Part shown: one piece after another, positions 30,739 through 42,581 of the stretch
Numbering within the stretch: the stretch's first letter is position 1
Layout: every line of letters starts with the position of its first letter
NCBI GenBank assembly: GCA_030374765.1
Contig: JARGXX010000013.1
Location: 124,001-188,000, forward strand
Origin: Agarophyton chilense
Lineage: Eukaryota; Rhodophyta; Florideophyceae; Gracilariales; Gracilariaceae
Direction of reading: 5' to 3'
Length of the DNA: 64,000 nucleotides
The notes under the pieces: model-generated
What the model saw: the letters and a program-made list of their open reading frames with translations, nothing else
The model's database searches: none
What the model was told of the DNA's origin: nothing
Position numbers and translations under genes: made by a program

Positions 30739-31308
30739 TTGCCTGCCGCTGCACCGGCTTTTGGAGCTCCGGGGCCCGGTCATGCGTCTTTTGAAATCAA
30801 CAGTGTCACAATCCCTGAGCCAAGGCGTACTCATTCGGTGGCTTTATCGTCAAATGAGGCCAACCCTTCAGCGGCACCACCCCCACCGCCTTTCCTAGCC
30901 CCGCTGCACGCTATTCCTACTCTAAACGTACCTGAGAGTAGTGCCGTGATAGCGGAGGCCAAGACGAACAATTTAATGGGCAATGTCGTGCCACAATCGA
31001 CCCAGGCAACACAGTTTGGGACGCAAACCGTGCCCTCCAGCATCTGCCCTGTATTTCTGCCGCCGATGGGTTCTACCCACACTGAGAGCTCTGATATTCA
31101 GCCCAATATGGAAAAAGCGGCGCCTCCTATCTCTCAAAATGGACCGAGTGATACGGTTCTGCCACCGAAGGCAGCGGATGAGAGTTTAAAGACCTCTCCT
31201 GACTCAGGTGTCGAAGCAGACTTGTTTTCTAAAAGGTCAAAGTGTAGTGCAACGCCAAGGGCGGCGGAAACACATGAAGATGTCCGAGTCTTCCTCCAAG
31301 GAGGGTAG
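30739..31308 (+). CDS. Uncharacterised Pro/Ser-rich ORF (189 aa)
   Basis: An uninterrupted frame whose product begins MPAAAPAFGAPGPGHASFE and contains a run PPPPPFLAPLHA. The rest is polar with scattered Ser, Thr and Asn, and the end is basic (FSKRSKCSATPRAAETHED). No signal peptide, membrane segment or domain is visible; it looks intrinsically disordered. It lies about 130 bp beyond the 5' end of the sulfotransferase relic on the opposite strand, so the two are divergent. The start codon is the first Met in the frame (ATC-like context, uncertain). An exon of a larger gene or a chance frame in GC-rich sequence remain possible. Confidence 0.35.
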   Translation: MPAAAPAFGAPGPGHASFEINSVTIPEPRRTHSVALSSNEANPSAAPPPPPFLAPLHAIPTLNVPESSAVIAEAKTNNLMGNVVPQSTQATQFGTQTVPSSICPVFLPPMGSTHTESSDIQPNMEKAAPPISQNGPSDTVLPPKAADESLKTSPDSGVEADLFSKRSKCSATPRAAETHEDVRVFLQGG

Positions 31309-31900
31309 CATGGCGACGGAGCCTCTCTGGAGTGAACACGACTAAGTCGGGGTGTAAGGCCGAGGTTCACCGGCACGCCAAGCGGGGAGAGTGCGGGATG
31401 CTAGAAGGGAGCAGACCGGGTATGAGCTGTATTCCACGGGAGTGGGCAAGTCTCGAGATCGAGTAGTGTACCCACGGGAGTGGCGGTAAATACGGTAAGC
31501 CGGCGCGCGACAAACGCGGGAGCGGCACGAACAATCAACCACAAAGCAAAAGGGGGAGCTACCACGAGAGTGGGTAAGCGATAAAGGGGGGACCACCCAG
31601 TGGGGGCGATCGGGGGCATGGGCCACGAGAGCCAAAAGAAATATGTAGCAAACCCAATACTGGGGCGAGAACACGGCAGTGGTATGAACAATATACACGC
31701 TAGAAGCGGTGAGTCTCCTGTTGACGCAGGGTGGATAAGTCTACCGTTAGTAACGCGGCTTCACCTCCGTAGAGTGTGGAAGACTCGCGAAAGCGGAAAA
31801 AGACTTAGAGCCAAGAACCCTGGTTGGGGAAGTTTACTGAGCGTCAGGGCGAGATCGCCCTGGCACTATATAGTGTAAAGTACTGTAGAAAACTCCCTAA
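31309..31900. other. Purine-rich stretch with repeated CCAC..GTGG mini-hairpins and a TATA-like box
   Basis: Short inverted motifs recur: CCACGGGAGTGG twice (about 31436 and 31474), CCACGAGAGTGG (about 31562) and CCACCCAGTGGG (about 31586). A palindromic TATA-like CACTATATAGTG lies at about 31863-31874. No reading frame is convincing, and it may be part of an unrecognised LTR or non-coding RNA. Confidence 0.4.
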
Positions 31901-33660
31901 CCTAGTGTAATAAATCTAAATAAATCGAGAACATATCCAGCAATGCTGTGCCAGCCTCTCCTTGGCCAACCACGTTACACGTGTGTCAGTTGCACCCAAG
32001 TCGGGGCCACGGCGCGCTGCAGCTACGCCATGCGCATCCGAATGTTTCGGGAAAATGACTAAGTCCATCAAATCCCCTCCCAGAGGGCGTGCACCACACA
32101 AAGCTTTCCCAAAAAATCGCGTAACCATTTTCACAACCGCCTAGTCCACTCAGAAAGAAGTATTTTACAATATCACATAACCGCATGGCCCGACCAATGC
32201 ACATCATGACTAAAGTAATACAACAATGTCTGACGGGGTGGAGGAAGGTGTTAGCGCGAGTGGCGTAGCGAAGTTGCTGGAGAAGGACATCGACGGGGTT
32301 TTTGAGGTAGGGCGTTGCAGTGATGTTTGAGGGATTGTGACGAACGGTTGTGGATTTGAAGCTGATGGAGCCGACAGTGTCTTCGAATAGTTTGGAATGA
32401 AGTTAAAGGCAGTGGGAAACGGAGGTTACCTGTTGGATGATTGTTTTGGAGTAGTCAGGGTCCTCGAGGAGAGTAATGAGTTAATCGGCTTTGCATTTGC
32501 CGAGCTTGGTTGCGGTGAATGAGATCTAGGAGACGATGGGATGGAGCTTCACGGGTGGGCGAGGGCTGGGAGAAGGGGAGCGAAGAGAAGCGTGGAGAAT
32601 GTGGGTGCCGTCTGCGGAGCGTATGGACAGAGCGAGCTGGCTCGAATGGTAGTTGTCCTCCTCTACCAGCAGAACGTTGTTGGAAAGGCGGTTTGAGATG
32701 CCGACGGAGCCGATGTTTGCGGTCTGGACGCGTGGGCGCTGCATACGTGGCGGGAATTGAGTAGCATTTTTCGAGGTGGAGGCGAGGAAGGGGTTGCGGG
32801 TGGTGCGGTAGCGACACTGGCGCTGGTGTTGGACAAGGAAGGTGCGATTTTTTTTCTGGAAGGTGCACCTTGGGAAGCGACAAGGCTGTATGGTGTGGAG
32901 GGTGCCTGCCAGCGATCTGGGAAAGTAAATAGGGGAGGTGGAAAAGACGTAGGACGAAGTGAGAGGCCTAGAATAGATACAGGCTGGAGGTGAGGAAGAT
33001 GCAGGACGAGGACGGTAGGGAGAGTTTAAACTTATCACGCGTACTCACCAATGTCAAGTGATGCGCCAGAGACGCCCACAAGTCGTGCAGCAAGATAGAC
33101 ACGGCGCGTATGTGGCTTGGAAAGTGGGCTGGAATGAAATTATTCAAAGTTGTATATTTCTTGAGCGGCAGCGGGTACTTGCGTTGATTTTAAGTAGTGG
33201 AGGAATGAGCGGTTGTGGGATCTTGAGATTCTATTATATGATGTCGTCTGGACCCGGTAGACCTCCCGCGTTATCTAGGTGCGTGAGAAGCGGTATTGTG
33301 TACTTTTACGCGTGTGTTTTACGAGTGCTAACTCTGTTTCTAATTGTGCGCGAGCGGGCGGAGCACAACCGGAGCGTTAAGTGATGGGGTGTGGTGTGGA
33401 AGGTGACGGGTACCCCAGCTTTCGATTGGGATGTACGTCGTATATGTTGATCTGGGGCCTTGAAACTGTTTGTGGTCATGGGCGAGCGGGGCGAAGAGCG
33501 AGGGGAGCGATGGGTTATGCGGCGTGAGGTGGAGGTTGGGCGGGTGAATGGGTTGCGATTTGGATGTACGCGGCGCACGTCCCCTGTAAAACATCTGCCA
33601 GTACCAACCATGTCCTAAAAATGGCCGAAAACCCATCCAAAAACTTCAAATTTTCATGTC
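31901..33660. other. No firm gene; possible broken minus-strand coding region
   Basis: The minus strand has a 170-codon frame (33038-32526) whose C-terminal half (ISNRLSNNVLLVEEDNYHSS) looks protein-like. After a frame change, YSKTIIQQ and FKSTTVRHNPSNITATPYL (about 32430-32300) also look coding, with a possible short GT..AG intron between them (32429-32380). No family was recognised. The rest (33040-33660) is GC-mixed without signals. Confidence 0.25.
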
Positions 33661-33823
33661 CCGAGATCTGCCAGAACATGGCCGAAATATAAGCACAAAA
33701 ATGCCGTTAAAAATGTCCGGGAAATGGCCATATACAGCATGGCGTAGTAGGTCCGAAAATTGGGCGACAAAGCTTCTCCGTACATATGTCGAGCTACTTT
33801 AGTAGATTTTCTGTGCATTATCA

Positions 33824-33901
33824 GCCTTGGTAGTATCTACAAAAATGTGTCAAGATGTGGCCAAGTAGTGTTCGAAGTTAATCCTAGAGCACTACCAAGG
33901 C
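33824..33901. repeat. Perfect 11-bp inverted repeat (78 bp overall)
   Basis: GCCTTGGTAGT at 33824-33834 is the exact reverse complement of ACTACCAAGGC at 33891-33901, with a 56-base interior. It lies in the gene-free stretch before the divergent transposon-like gene pair. The arms do not extend further. Flanking bases show no target duplication. Confidence 0.5.
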
Positions 33902-34390
33902 AGTACCGAAACTGTTTGAGAATAGTACCGACAATGTGCAAAAGCTCACCGTGAGGCAGCCGGCACATGTTCTGTTGAGGCTTTAATTGTTGCCATTGTA
34001 GTACAAAATCTATTCTATGGTAGATCTCGCCTGGGTCAAGAACAGATAATGTCATGCACAAAGCACAAATCATGACCTTGGATGCCACGAGCATGGCCCC
34101 AAACTCCCAAAAGAGACCCAGAAACACCCAAAGCGCGCCACTAGATGTACGCAAGCAAACCAGAATATGGGTTTTACATGTTAGAACTTCTATGTGATCC
34201 TAGGAAGAAGGCACGTTGGACCCCAGCATTAAAATGCTTGAGAGAGACTAAATCAATCCAGATATGTTAACATTGTTAGTGTCGAGAAAGAAGTGCACAA
34301 CAGAAAGTGAAAGAGATATACTTACCTGGCAAAAAGATCGTCTACATCACACCCCAGAGTTATCGGAACGGTGAGGAGTCTTGAACGTTC
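33902..34390. other. Gene-free stretch before the minus-strand ORF
   Basis: AT-rich sequence with only a short hydrophobic frame (34154-33837, minus) lacking features. It would contain the 3' end of the minus-strand gene at 34391. No terminal inverted repeat matching the right side of the transposase region was found by eye. Confidence 0.4.
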
Positions 34391-35777
34391 TCATAGGCTC
34401 TTTTTCGACCCTTGATTGGACACTTTCCTCGCCGCTCTTTTCCGCGCGGTGTTCGAGGACTTCTGCTTTCGGCACCTGAACTTCTTCTCCCTCTGTCGCC
34501 GATAGAAGCCGTCCTCCCCATCCGAGTCAGATTTCTCAATATCCTGGCTTGAGAAACGCCGCGTTCCTCTTTCTTGATTGCGATTTTCTCCATCAGAATC
34601 AGAAACATCTTCTTCACTGCTTTCCTCTTCATCGTCGTCGTTCTCCGCAGACATATTAAAACTTTCGGAGGAGGATCCTGCTTCCTTGGAATTGCGGTGG
34701 TGAACGGGATTTTTCCTAGGCTGCTTCTCGGCTCGCGCGGCTTTGCGCTGATGAGAGTCTTGGGCGTCCTCTTCCGAATATTCGACAAGTGTTGGTGGCA
34801 TTAGCACCTCTTGTAAAGCGCGCTTCCGACTTCTTCCCACAGTGGAGGGCTGTGAAACCCTTTTCTGTCCACGACTGCGACACTCTTTCTTTTTCCCCCT
34901 TGCCCCCTTGCCCTCAGTTCTTACCAGAACATTACGAAGAGGGCTGGCCATCTCCTGTTCTTGTGCAACAACAGTGCCTCTTCTTTGAGTGCTCCCTTCT
35001 CTACCATTTCTTCTGCCGGGAGTACAGATGTTTGGGGTAGGCATTGCACCTTGGGACGTATCTGCAATATCCGTGGCTTTTTCATACTGATGCAAGGCCC
35101 TCAAAGTACGCATTATACCCTTATCATTGACTTCGTTCTCCTCGGTCTCATTGGCCGCTTTCTTCTTTTCCATGGCCACCTTTTTCTTTGCTGCCTCCGC
35201 CAGAGCTTTTTTGTCCCGTTGCATGGCTTCCTTGATGAATTTATTCGAGACCCACCCACTCTGCGCCGCACTCAAAATCGGGGAAGTGTCTTCCAGCTTC
35301 CTCTTTAAAGCCGAAATATATGACAAGAACTCCATTCTAACAGATTTGTACGTGCGAAATCCACGCTCCAGGTGCAGCTTCTGGTACAGATATAGACGGA
35401 TATCGTCCTTGATCGTGTTTGCCAGTTCCAAGTACATAGGAAAGTTAGAGTCAAACAACTCTATGCTCCGCCCCATTTGCTTCTGATACAGGCGGTTGAA
35501 CACTGCGGGAGCAGAGACCACAGTACCTGTTGGAACCTCTGGCCGGTCGTTAGCTTCGTCTTTCTCCGGTCCGATGCGGTCGGTATGCGAACAGAGTTAC
35601 GCGGAAGAATGTTACCTTCGGTTGTATTCGATTGAAAGGCCAGTACTGCCCTTTTTCCGACCCCTCTGCCACAGGGCCGAATCCATTTCGCTGTGACACT
35701 TGGAGCGAGACTCTCCTTTGCATTTCCGAGTTCACGTCGCTATCAGCTGTGAAGTGGTTCGGATTCCTGGCACTCAT
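34391..35777 (-). CDS. Uncharacterised nuclear-type protein, divergent partner of the transposase
   Basis: The minus strand is open from about 35595 to 34391 and probably begins upstream at ATG 35777 (MSARNPNHFTADSDVN), joined across one frameshift near 35590-35600. The ~450-aa product has an N-terminal ordered part (LYQKQMGRSIELFDSNFPMY, LYLYQKLHLERGFRTYKSVR), then a Lys/Ala helical stretch (KKALAEAAKKKVAMEKKKA), Arg/Lys-rich segments, an acidic Asp/Glu/Ser run (NDDDEEESSEEDVSDSD) and a very basic C-terminus (ARKRAARKVSNQGSKKSL). Such a layout suggests a DNA-binding or nuclear protein. It is head-to-head with a transposase that starts about 370-520 bp away, so it may be the second protein of the same transposon. 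No domain was recognised; a host gene is the alternative. Confidence 0.5.
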
Positions 35778-36146
35778 GATGTTCCTGACAGAAGCGAAGT
35801 GCAGCAGGAGGTTAGAATGAACAAATAGAATCGAAGGGAAAGCATCCAGATGAATGCATATAACTTGTGTAAACACGTACTAGAGAAGATATCAGAGATG
35901 AAGAAGACCTCTACAAAATGGTACCTGCCCGAGATATCGGGTTGAGAAGAACGCTGCACTCAGGAGACAGTGTGGAATGACGAAAATGGTGCCTCCGTCA
36001 AACAGAGAACGGAGGGAAGAGATCGTCCGGAGGAGAGGAGCGGGAAGAGCAGATAAACCGCCTCGTATACCAAGTGAAAAGTGTGAATGAAGAGAAAAGT
36101 TACGGACTTTCAACTTTTCCAGTTTTAGAGAACATCGGATCAGGAC

Positions 36147-39100
36147 TTGGAGCTCATTCCGCAAACCCCGAAAGCCAGTAGAAGTCTCACGAGTGAGGAG
36201 AAATTTGACACCAATATTTCATTGAATAACTTAAAAGACGCCGACAAAGACTTAGACGTCGATGATACCCTGCACTCTAATCATATTTTTCAAATCATCA
36301 TGTCGTGGGCAAGAGGAAGGAAACGGTGTCACTGGGATATATCCTCTCATAGCAGAAGCGTTCCGTTTTCGAACGATGACAACCAAGAAGAATTAAACCA
36401 AAATGAGGAGGAGGACACAAATGAGATGCAGGGAAGGAGACTTTGTAGGTGGCAAGGCAGAAAACAGAACATTCCGGTTGAGCCATTTGCGTTAATTAGA
36501 TCAGTAGTCTCCCAGTTTGCAAAAAATGCTAACTCACAGGATGCAGAGATATTCCCATACCATGAAAATGAGGTCCCAGAACAGGAACGATTGGAAGAAC
36601 CGCAACAAGACTCAGGCCTCGATGTAAGGGATGCTTCTGAACTGAGAGGAGCACATGGTTTTGGCGCTGTTGCCGGCGTTGAAGCGTTCTGTGATGAAAT
36701 AGAGATGATGTCCGACAGCATTGCAAGCAAATCTTTTGCTACTTCAAGCGTTTCCAATCCGTACTCCAATAATGCTGAGGCCAATCCAAAGATGGTTGAG
36801 TTCAAGCGACTTGCTTGCATAGTCTACGCGGGCGAGCTCTCGAATATTTCGCAAAGAGCCATGGAGATGCTTACAAAGATGCCTCCAATAAGTTCTCAAT
36901 TCCATTATCGAACTATGGTCGCTTCTGCCATACGCCAGTGTTGCCTTTCTAAATCAAACGTGCGAATGTGCCCAAATGGACACGCAGCTCAATCCGGGAG
37001 GCTCCGTTTAGCTTCCACATGTCCCGTTTGCGATTGCAATTTGAAGAAGGGTAATGAGAAGTTTTGGTTCTTGAGACCTTCATCAGCATTGAAAGGACTT
37101 TGTAGTTCCAGTAATTCACTGAAAGATTTCCTTGAAGGTTGTATGAGAGCGAAGAAGTCACTTTCCGAAGATAAAGCGAAGACTGCAGTTCATGATTACT
37201 ATCATGGAAACATGTTTTTGCGAAGTCACGCTAATAAGCTTCTCAACTGGGACAATGACGGGAAGGAAATCATCGTGTTCCTCACACTTTCCACTGATGG
37301 CTTCGAGTGTACAAGAAATCGCAAAGGGGAAACTATATCATCGTGGCCAATTGTATCCAGCGTGCTGAACTTTCCTCCTATGTGGCGGAGCCAAGCATCC
37401 AATTCAATCGTATTTGGAATCATTCCAGCTTCTCACGATGCAGAGTACTTTGACACTTTCATGAGCGAGATCGTTCTGGATCTGAAAAGCCTTGAAAGTG
37501 GTGTCTACATATCATTTGCGATGTTAAGCTGCGGAGATTGAGAGCATTCATGGTGTATTTCACAGCAGACTGGCCTGCGGCCTCAAAAGTGTTGGGTTAC
37601 GTAGGGCACACGGGCAGTATCTTTTGCAGATTCTGCTTGAAGAAACGTGTGTTTGTCAAGGAATATAAATGTCTTTGTGCGGTTCCAAATGTTGATTCCA
37701 AGATCATCAAAAGTGTCATCAAAAGAAGCCGGTCCTATAAGACTGGCGAAGTCATTAACTCTGAAGGTGGTACCAGACGATTGGGGTTGGATATTTTATC
37801 GACTTGGAAGGCACTTGGATCTTTAAGAACAGACGAAAGGGTCCGAAATCAACTCATCAAGCCCACAGGAATAAAGCGAGCGTCATGCTTGAAAGGACTT
37901 TCCATCGACCACATCTACTCTTTCCCATATGATGTTATGCACATGCTTCTGCTTGGCTGGGTAAAGCATGTCCTGCGCCTTTTGACTGGTACACATCCAC
38001 AACATGCGAGGTCTAGCGCCCTTCCAAACTATTGCATACCACAGCAAACTCTTCAGAAAATCAATGAGGCCATGGATTCGTCATGTGCTGGAATACCATC
38101 CTCGTGGGGTCGATCCCCTTTATCTCTTCACAATCTTTCGAAATACAAAGCGAAGGATTTGAAACGGCATGCTGACTTGTACCTACTTCCATTCTTCCAC
38201 AAGTTCAATGTCCATAGGAACATTCTTCTTCTTTTGAAGCGCACAGCCGATATGATATCCGTAAGTTTTGGATACAATAGTACCCTGAGTTGCGTCCAGC
38301 AACTGAAAGTTATAGCGCAAGAAGTGTATGCGAGATTCGTTGACCTGTTCGACAACAATGGTACTCATTCGTACTGCTTGACACCAACCACCCACGCAAT
38401 TCTTCACCTTCCACAATTACTTCGAGAATGTGGCCCTCTTCCTATTACATCCCAATTTTTTATTGAACGACATCTAGGAGAGATCGGGCGAAGAGTTCAA
38501 AAAACATCGAATCTCACAGCACATCTCTTTCACAAGAACTTCAAACTTCTAGCGTTAACGATTTCAAACGATTGGAAAACTCCTCCTTGCAAAAGACCGG
38601 TACTCGCGTGGACCGAAACGAGCTCGATCCGAATGACAACGACAGAAACCATGAGTAGTATATCCGAGTTCCACACTAGTGCCCAGTGTTTTGGTGCTGT
38701 AGGTGGAGAGATTAGAATACGGAATTGTCAGAAAAGTGCTGTGAAACTGTTTGTCCGAAAGAACTTTCCCGCCTACTCCAACGATTTTTGTCGTCACATC
38801 TGCAAGATGCTTCAAGAAGTTGAGGGTTACCAAAGCATCACAGCAATTCGTGGTTGAGAGCAAGGCCGCCCATATTATTCGTTCTCGACATCCGGGACGC
38901 AATGCCCGCCAGAGTTCTGCATTGCAGCCGAATTTGGTCCAGTATCAGAGGAATTTTTCTGTTCACAATCTCCTACCATTACAGCTCCACAATCACAGAA
39001 ACTGAAACACTTGTACTATGGTAGCGTCAAGGATATCATAGAAGTTACTCCCGAGGTTGGATCCATGCGGGTATTGGGGTATTGACGGCATTTGTGGAGG

Positions 39101-39324
39101 TAAGGTGGCAGTACGGTCTACGAGAAGATGAGAATTTTGATCTTGTGTACACAGATAAGAAAGGCAGTGGGGAAATCACCACGGAAACCGCTGTTTGTAT
39201 TCAAAAACTCGTAGGATTTCTTGATATTCAAGCCCGACGATACTACCTCGATCCAGTTCGAATCGAAGATCAAGCGGGGAGAAAGGTAGAGATACAAGGA
39301 GTAGCCAGAAGGACTAGCCGGTGA
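36147..39324 (+). pseudogene. CACTA/Transposase_21-like transposase, broken
   Basis: The frame is open from 36147 (first ATG at 36300) to 37541. It continues after a one-base frame change in a second frame to 38857, and resumes in others at 38845-39005 and 39082-39324. Early parts have Cys pairs (MCPNGHAAQ, STCPVCDCNLKKG). The core shows FLTLSTDGFEC, then FTADWPAASKVLGYVGH with FCRFCLKK, then IDHIYSFPYDVMHMLLLGW, then FIERHLGEIGR. This is the order of the tnp2 / Transposase_21 (CACTA, En/Spm-like) group with its D-x-P-A, C-x-x-C and D-x-M-H motifs. The C-terminal domain (LTAFVEVRWQYGL, CIQKLVGFLDI) is typical too. Two or more frame breaks make it non-functional. It would excise and reinsert the transposon. 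Confidence 0.68.
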
Positions 39325-39900
39325 TGATTGTCACCCAATACGAGAAGGTGGACTCCACAGTAGGGTACAAGATCACATATGGCAAACTGAAGGTACTATA
39401 ACTCATGTAGGTCATTTTCAACGGGATGAAGATAGGCTTGATTTATAAAAAGATGATTCAGATTAGGAGCTGTTCATCTTCGTTTTGTCTCCTGGAGGTA
39501 CCAACGCCTTTTCCAGCTTCGCCATAACCTGATGAGCATGCTTCATGATCTACTTCGATGCTTCTGCTTGAGAATATGTATGACATGCGGTTATTGTATC
39601 TCCATTCGAATGAGCAACTCATGCAACCCAGAAAAGGAAAATGTCGTCGTGGCATATGGTGAAACACGACCACTTTTGAAAGGGTACATCATTCTACAGC
39701 AATGAACAACAACATTATGATGGGTACCTTATTATAGCATGCAAAGCTTTCTTGACCATTGACCAACAGTTTCATGACCTCCAATTGCATGGAGTTACAC
39801 AGGAAAATGCCTCCCATACCGGTACGCACCTTGTTCGTTTCAGAGTAAGATAATTAGACTTCCTTTCCTTCCGATAAACTACATTAGGGGTTATATTCAC
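39325..39900. other. No gene seen
   Basis: Downstream of the transposase relic. No open frame, terminal repeat or RNA gene was recognised. This is where the right terminal inverted repeat of the transposon would be expected. Confidence 0.45.
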
Positions 39901-41353
39901 TTGTTCGAGGACAAAGGTGGCACTTTCACCGCGGTGACCAGTGGGCGAACGGCAAGTGACTATAGAATGGCCCGCGCGCACCGCAGTCGTCGCGCCTTCA
40001 CCGTGCCGGCTGCGTGCATGCGCCCGTCCTTCGGCAGCCTCGTGCGTACTACAGCAGTGAGCGTAGCCACCATAATATGGACGGGTATTTTCGCCCTGCC
40101 CATCCCTCTGCACGCAGTCGGTCACCGCCCGCTCGTGCTGCTGTTCACGTGCAACCTGCTTGCACAGCTCGGAGTCGCCATTGCCACCAGCGAGCTTTTG
40201 CAACGCGCGTACTATGCAACTTATGAAGCTGTGGGCTATCAGGCCGTTGATTGGTACACGCAGTCGCATTTGAGCTAGCCAACTTCCCTGCAATCGCTGG
40301 CGGCGCTTTTCATCCCGTACCGTTGGTACAAGCCGGCGTGATGGCTTCTTGCGCTGGTTGTTCTGATATATTATCTGTGCATTCCGTCGGCGTATGCCAT
40401 CGCCGGGCCGCAGGCGGACGTTTCGCCCATTCCCCTTCTGGGTAGCTTGCCCATCTAATTGCTGGCGGAGGTGTTTTTGCTGGTATCAGCCCTGCTCATA
40501 ATGCTGGCATACCAGAGACTCTTGCCGCCCCTCACATTGGGCACCATCGCTAAGGAGTGGTACTCATTGTTCTCATCTCACTCATGTTTGCACGAGGGTT
40601 GGCCATTCGTCAGCTCGTCACTAACTCGTGGAAGCTCTCGAAACTACATGATCCACTACACTCGGGTACCATAACCCTCAGTGGTGTCCCAATACAAACG
40701 GTCAGTGCCCTTGATACCAAGAAGGGAGAGGGCGAGATCTAATCTCATTGTTGCACTTTCCACAGTATCAATACTAGCCCTTTCAACTCGTGTTGCATGA
40801 TTAAAAAGATTTTCATTATGATCGAGTTCTACTCGATGTTCCAAACCACCCGTCCCAGCAAATATGGATTCAATGGGATTGATACTGGCGTTCTTACCTC
40901 CCTGATGCTGACGATAACGGCGAATTACTGTACCATGAGCCGCTTCTGTTTCAATAGTTTTAACATTGTCATCTCAACTGTGCCCGCACGCGTGGGCAAG
41001 CGCCCGAGACGCGTCCCATCCGTCCTGCGCTATCCGCTTTGCACTGCGAGTCCAACATCACCATACGGGCTGGCGCATGTGAGGCTGCTGTTGCACAAGC
41101 TCATTCTTTCTTGGCCGACGATCTGTTTTTGAAGTTGGGCACCGACGTCGTGAATCTGCACGCGCTGCACACGACTCTTGCGAAAACCGCTACAACCGTT
41201 CTTCCCGCTGAAATGGGAACAAGGACCGCACTCTTCTATCAACACCATGTGCTAGTGAACACCCCTCAGATGCTCCACAGCATCATAAACAGTTCCATGC
41301 ACGTTATGCAAGCGTTGGAAGAATGGAACAGGGAAGAAGCTATTGATGATTGA
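39901..41353 (+). pseudogene. Unrecognised multi-membrane protein, frame-broken
   Basis: Pieces in different frames read as one membrane-protein-like region. The first is 39901-40278, with hydrophobic segments SVATIIWTGIFALPIPL and PLVLLFTCNLLAQLGVAIAT, then ELLQRAYYATYEAVGYQ. The second is around 40440-40740 (LAEVFLLVSALLIMLAYQ; LIVLISLMFARGLAIRQLV; HSGTITLSGVPIQTV). The third is 41039-41353 (AQAHSFLADDLFLKLGTDVV, ALHTTLAKTATTVLPAEM). The last part is soluble and ends MQALEEWNREEAIDD. I recognise no family. Introns could explain the frame changes, but I see no consistent splice sites. A minus-strand frame at 40844-40656 is also open and might be the real one. Confidence 0.35.
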
Positions 41354-41517
41354 ACAATGCGCTGCTGGAGTTGACGACAACCACAGGCACTCCACAGCTC
41401 ATACATTTCATTTCAATACATATTTATCAATCATTCTAACCCTTCTTAACTAACCATCCCTTCCCTCGACCGGGACCCTGGGTTGGGCTTGCCTGTTTGT
41501 TGCTCCCGTGCTTCCCC

Positions 41518-41820
41518 TTAGTTTTTTAAAGCACGGTTGCGTCGAATTATTGCATCTGATATAACTCTCACCCGGCTCTCCAACTGAGCCATTTGTTTCT
41601 GAGCCCCCTGGAGCTGTTGCTGACAAGCCTGGAGCCGGTTCACCTCTTTCTCGAGCTCAGCCTTCTTCTCTTGAAGAGTGAAATCTACGTCCTCCTTCGT
41701 CTCTTCTGCACTCGCCACCAAAAGCACCAATTCATCCTCTTTTTTTGCCCCCACTTCTTCCAGCTCCGCTCGGCACCTTGTTTGAACACGGTGATTGTGA
41801 GATAGATACCCCAAGTGCAC
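41518..41820 (-). CDS. Small coiled-coil protein (100 aa) or terminal exon
   Basis: The minus-strand frame encodes a clear coiled coil with Leu/Val heptads: ELEEVGAKKEDELVLLVASA, then LQEKKAELEKEVNRLQACQQ, then MAQLESRVRVISDAI, with the stop after RRNRALKN. A 65-residue uninterrupted heptad pattern is unlikely by chance. The start (Met at 41820) may be internal to an exon of a larger gene. It converges with the membrane-protein relic on the other strand, 165 bp away. No family was assigned. Confidence 0.45.
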   Translation of the reverse strand: MHLGYLSHNHRVQTRCRAELEEVGAKKEDELVLLVASAEETKEDVDFTLQEKKAELEKEVNRLQACQQQLQGAQKQMAQLESRVRVISDAIIRRNRALKN

Positions 41821-42581
41821 TCATATCAAGTTTACTTTACTAATATAGTATGGGAATCATCGTTCCACGGTAGTTTTCTATGTCTGTGGTCGCTAGCATA
41901 CTGTTCGTTACCAGTACAAGTACAAGCTCGGCATGACTTGCACACATTATGGCTCGGATCGCTTGAGCCGTTATGTTTGATGTCAATAACAATCCTGAGG
42001 AGCTGCACCTCCTCCCGATGGGCCTCCTCATCGTTCGCATGACGTAGCTAGTGCCTCTTCACATGGATGACACTCATATATCGATCGAGAAAGTGACTGC
42101 CAACGGTTCACGCCGGACATATTGAAAAGTGGTTTTTATGTTCCCATATCCAGAACCTGCTCGTACGACAACCCTTCAAAAGTAGGATAGGTCACATTCA
42201 AGCGTTTGAAGAGGAAAACTGAAACCCGAAACCTGTTCGTAATGGTGTTGGAAACGAAATGAGCTCGAATGAGGTCTTAGGAAACTGGGAAATTTAAAAT
42301 CTATTGCGTTCACTGGAGAAGAGGTGTGTGCCATGACTCAAGCAATGTAATCTGCGTGCGTGATCTTGCGAAAACGATAGAATGTCGAACATCAGAGAGC
42401 ACATTGCGTTTGTGCTGTGTCTGTAAAGAAGGCTGGAGGTCTTTCCTACAGGCAGAATTCTTTCGAATTGTGCGATGTTGTGCACTTTAAAACGCACTTT
42501 CCTGCAGCACTGTCACCGAACAGCCCCGTCGCCCCGCCCTGTTACTTTCTTTTGGCGTCGCATGGAGGGCAGGGCTGAATT
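41821..42581. other. No gene seen
   Basis: Short hydrophobic frames occur on both strands but nothing recognisable. This may hold the promoter region of the coiled-coil ORF (minus) and of the carrier-like gene (plus). Confidence 0.4.

Noticed and set aside
37510-37545. Programmed -1 frameshift or tiny intron in the transposase
   Set aside because: No slippery heptamer is present and the only GT..AG interval is about 27 bases, too short to splice.
39901-40278. Mpv17/PMP22-type peroxisomal membrane protein
   Set aside because: Membrane segments are present but the family signature residues could not be seen; left as unrecognised.
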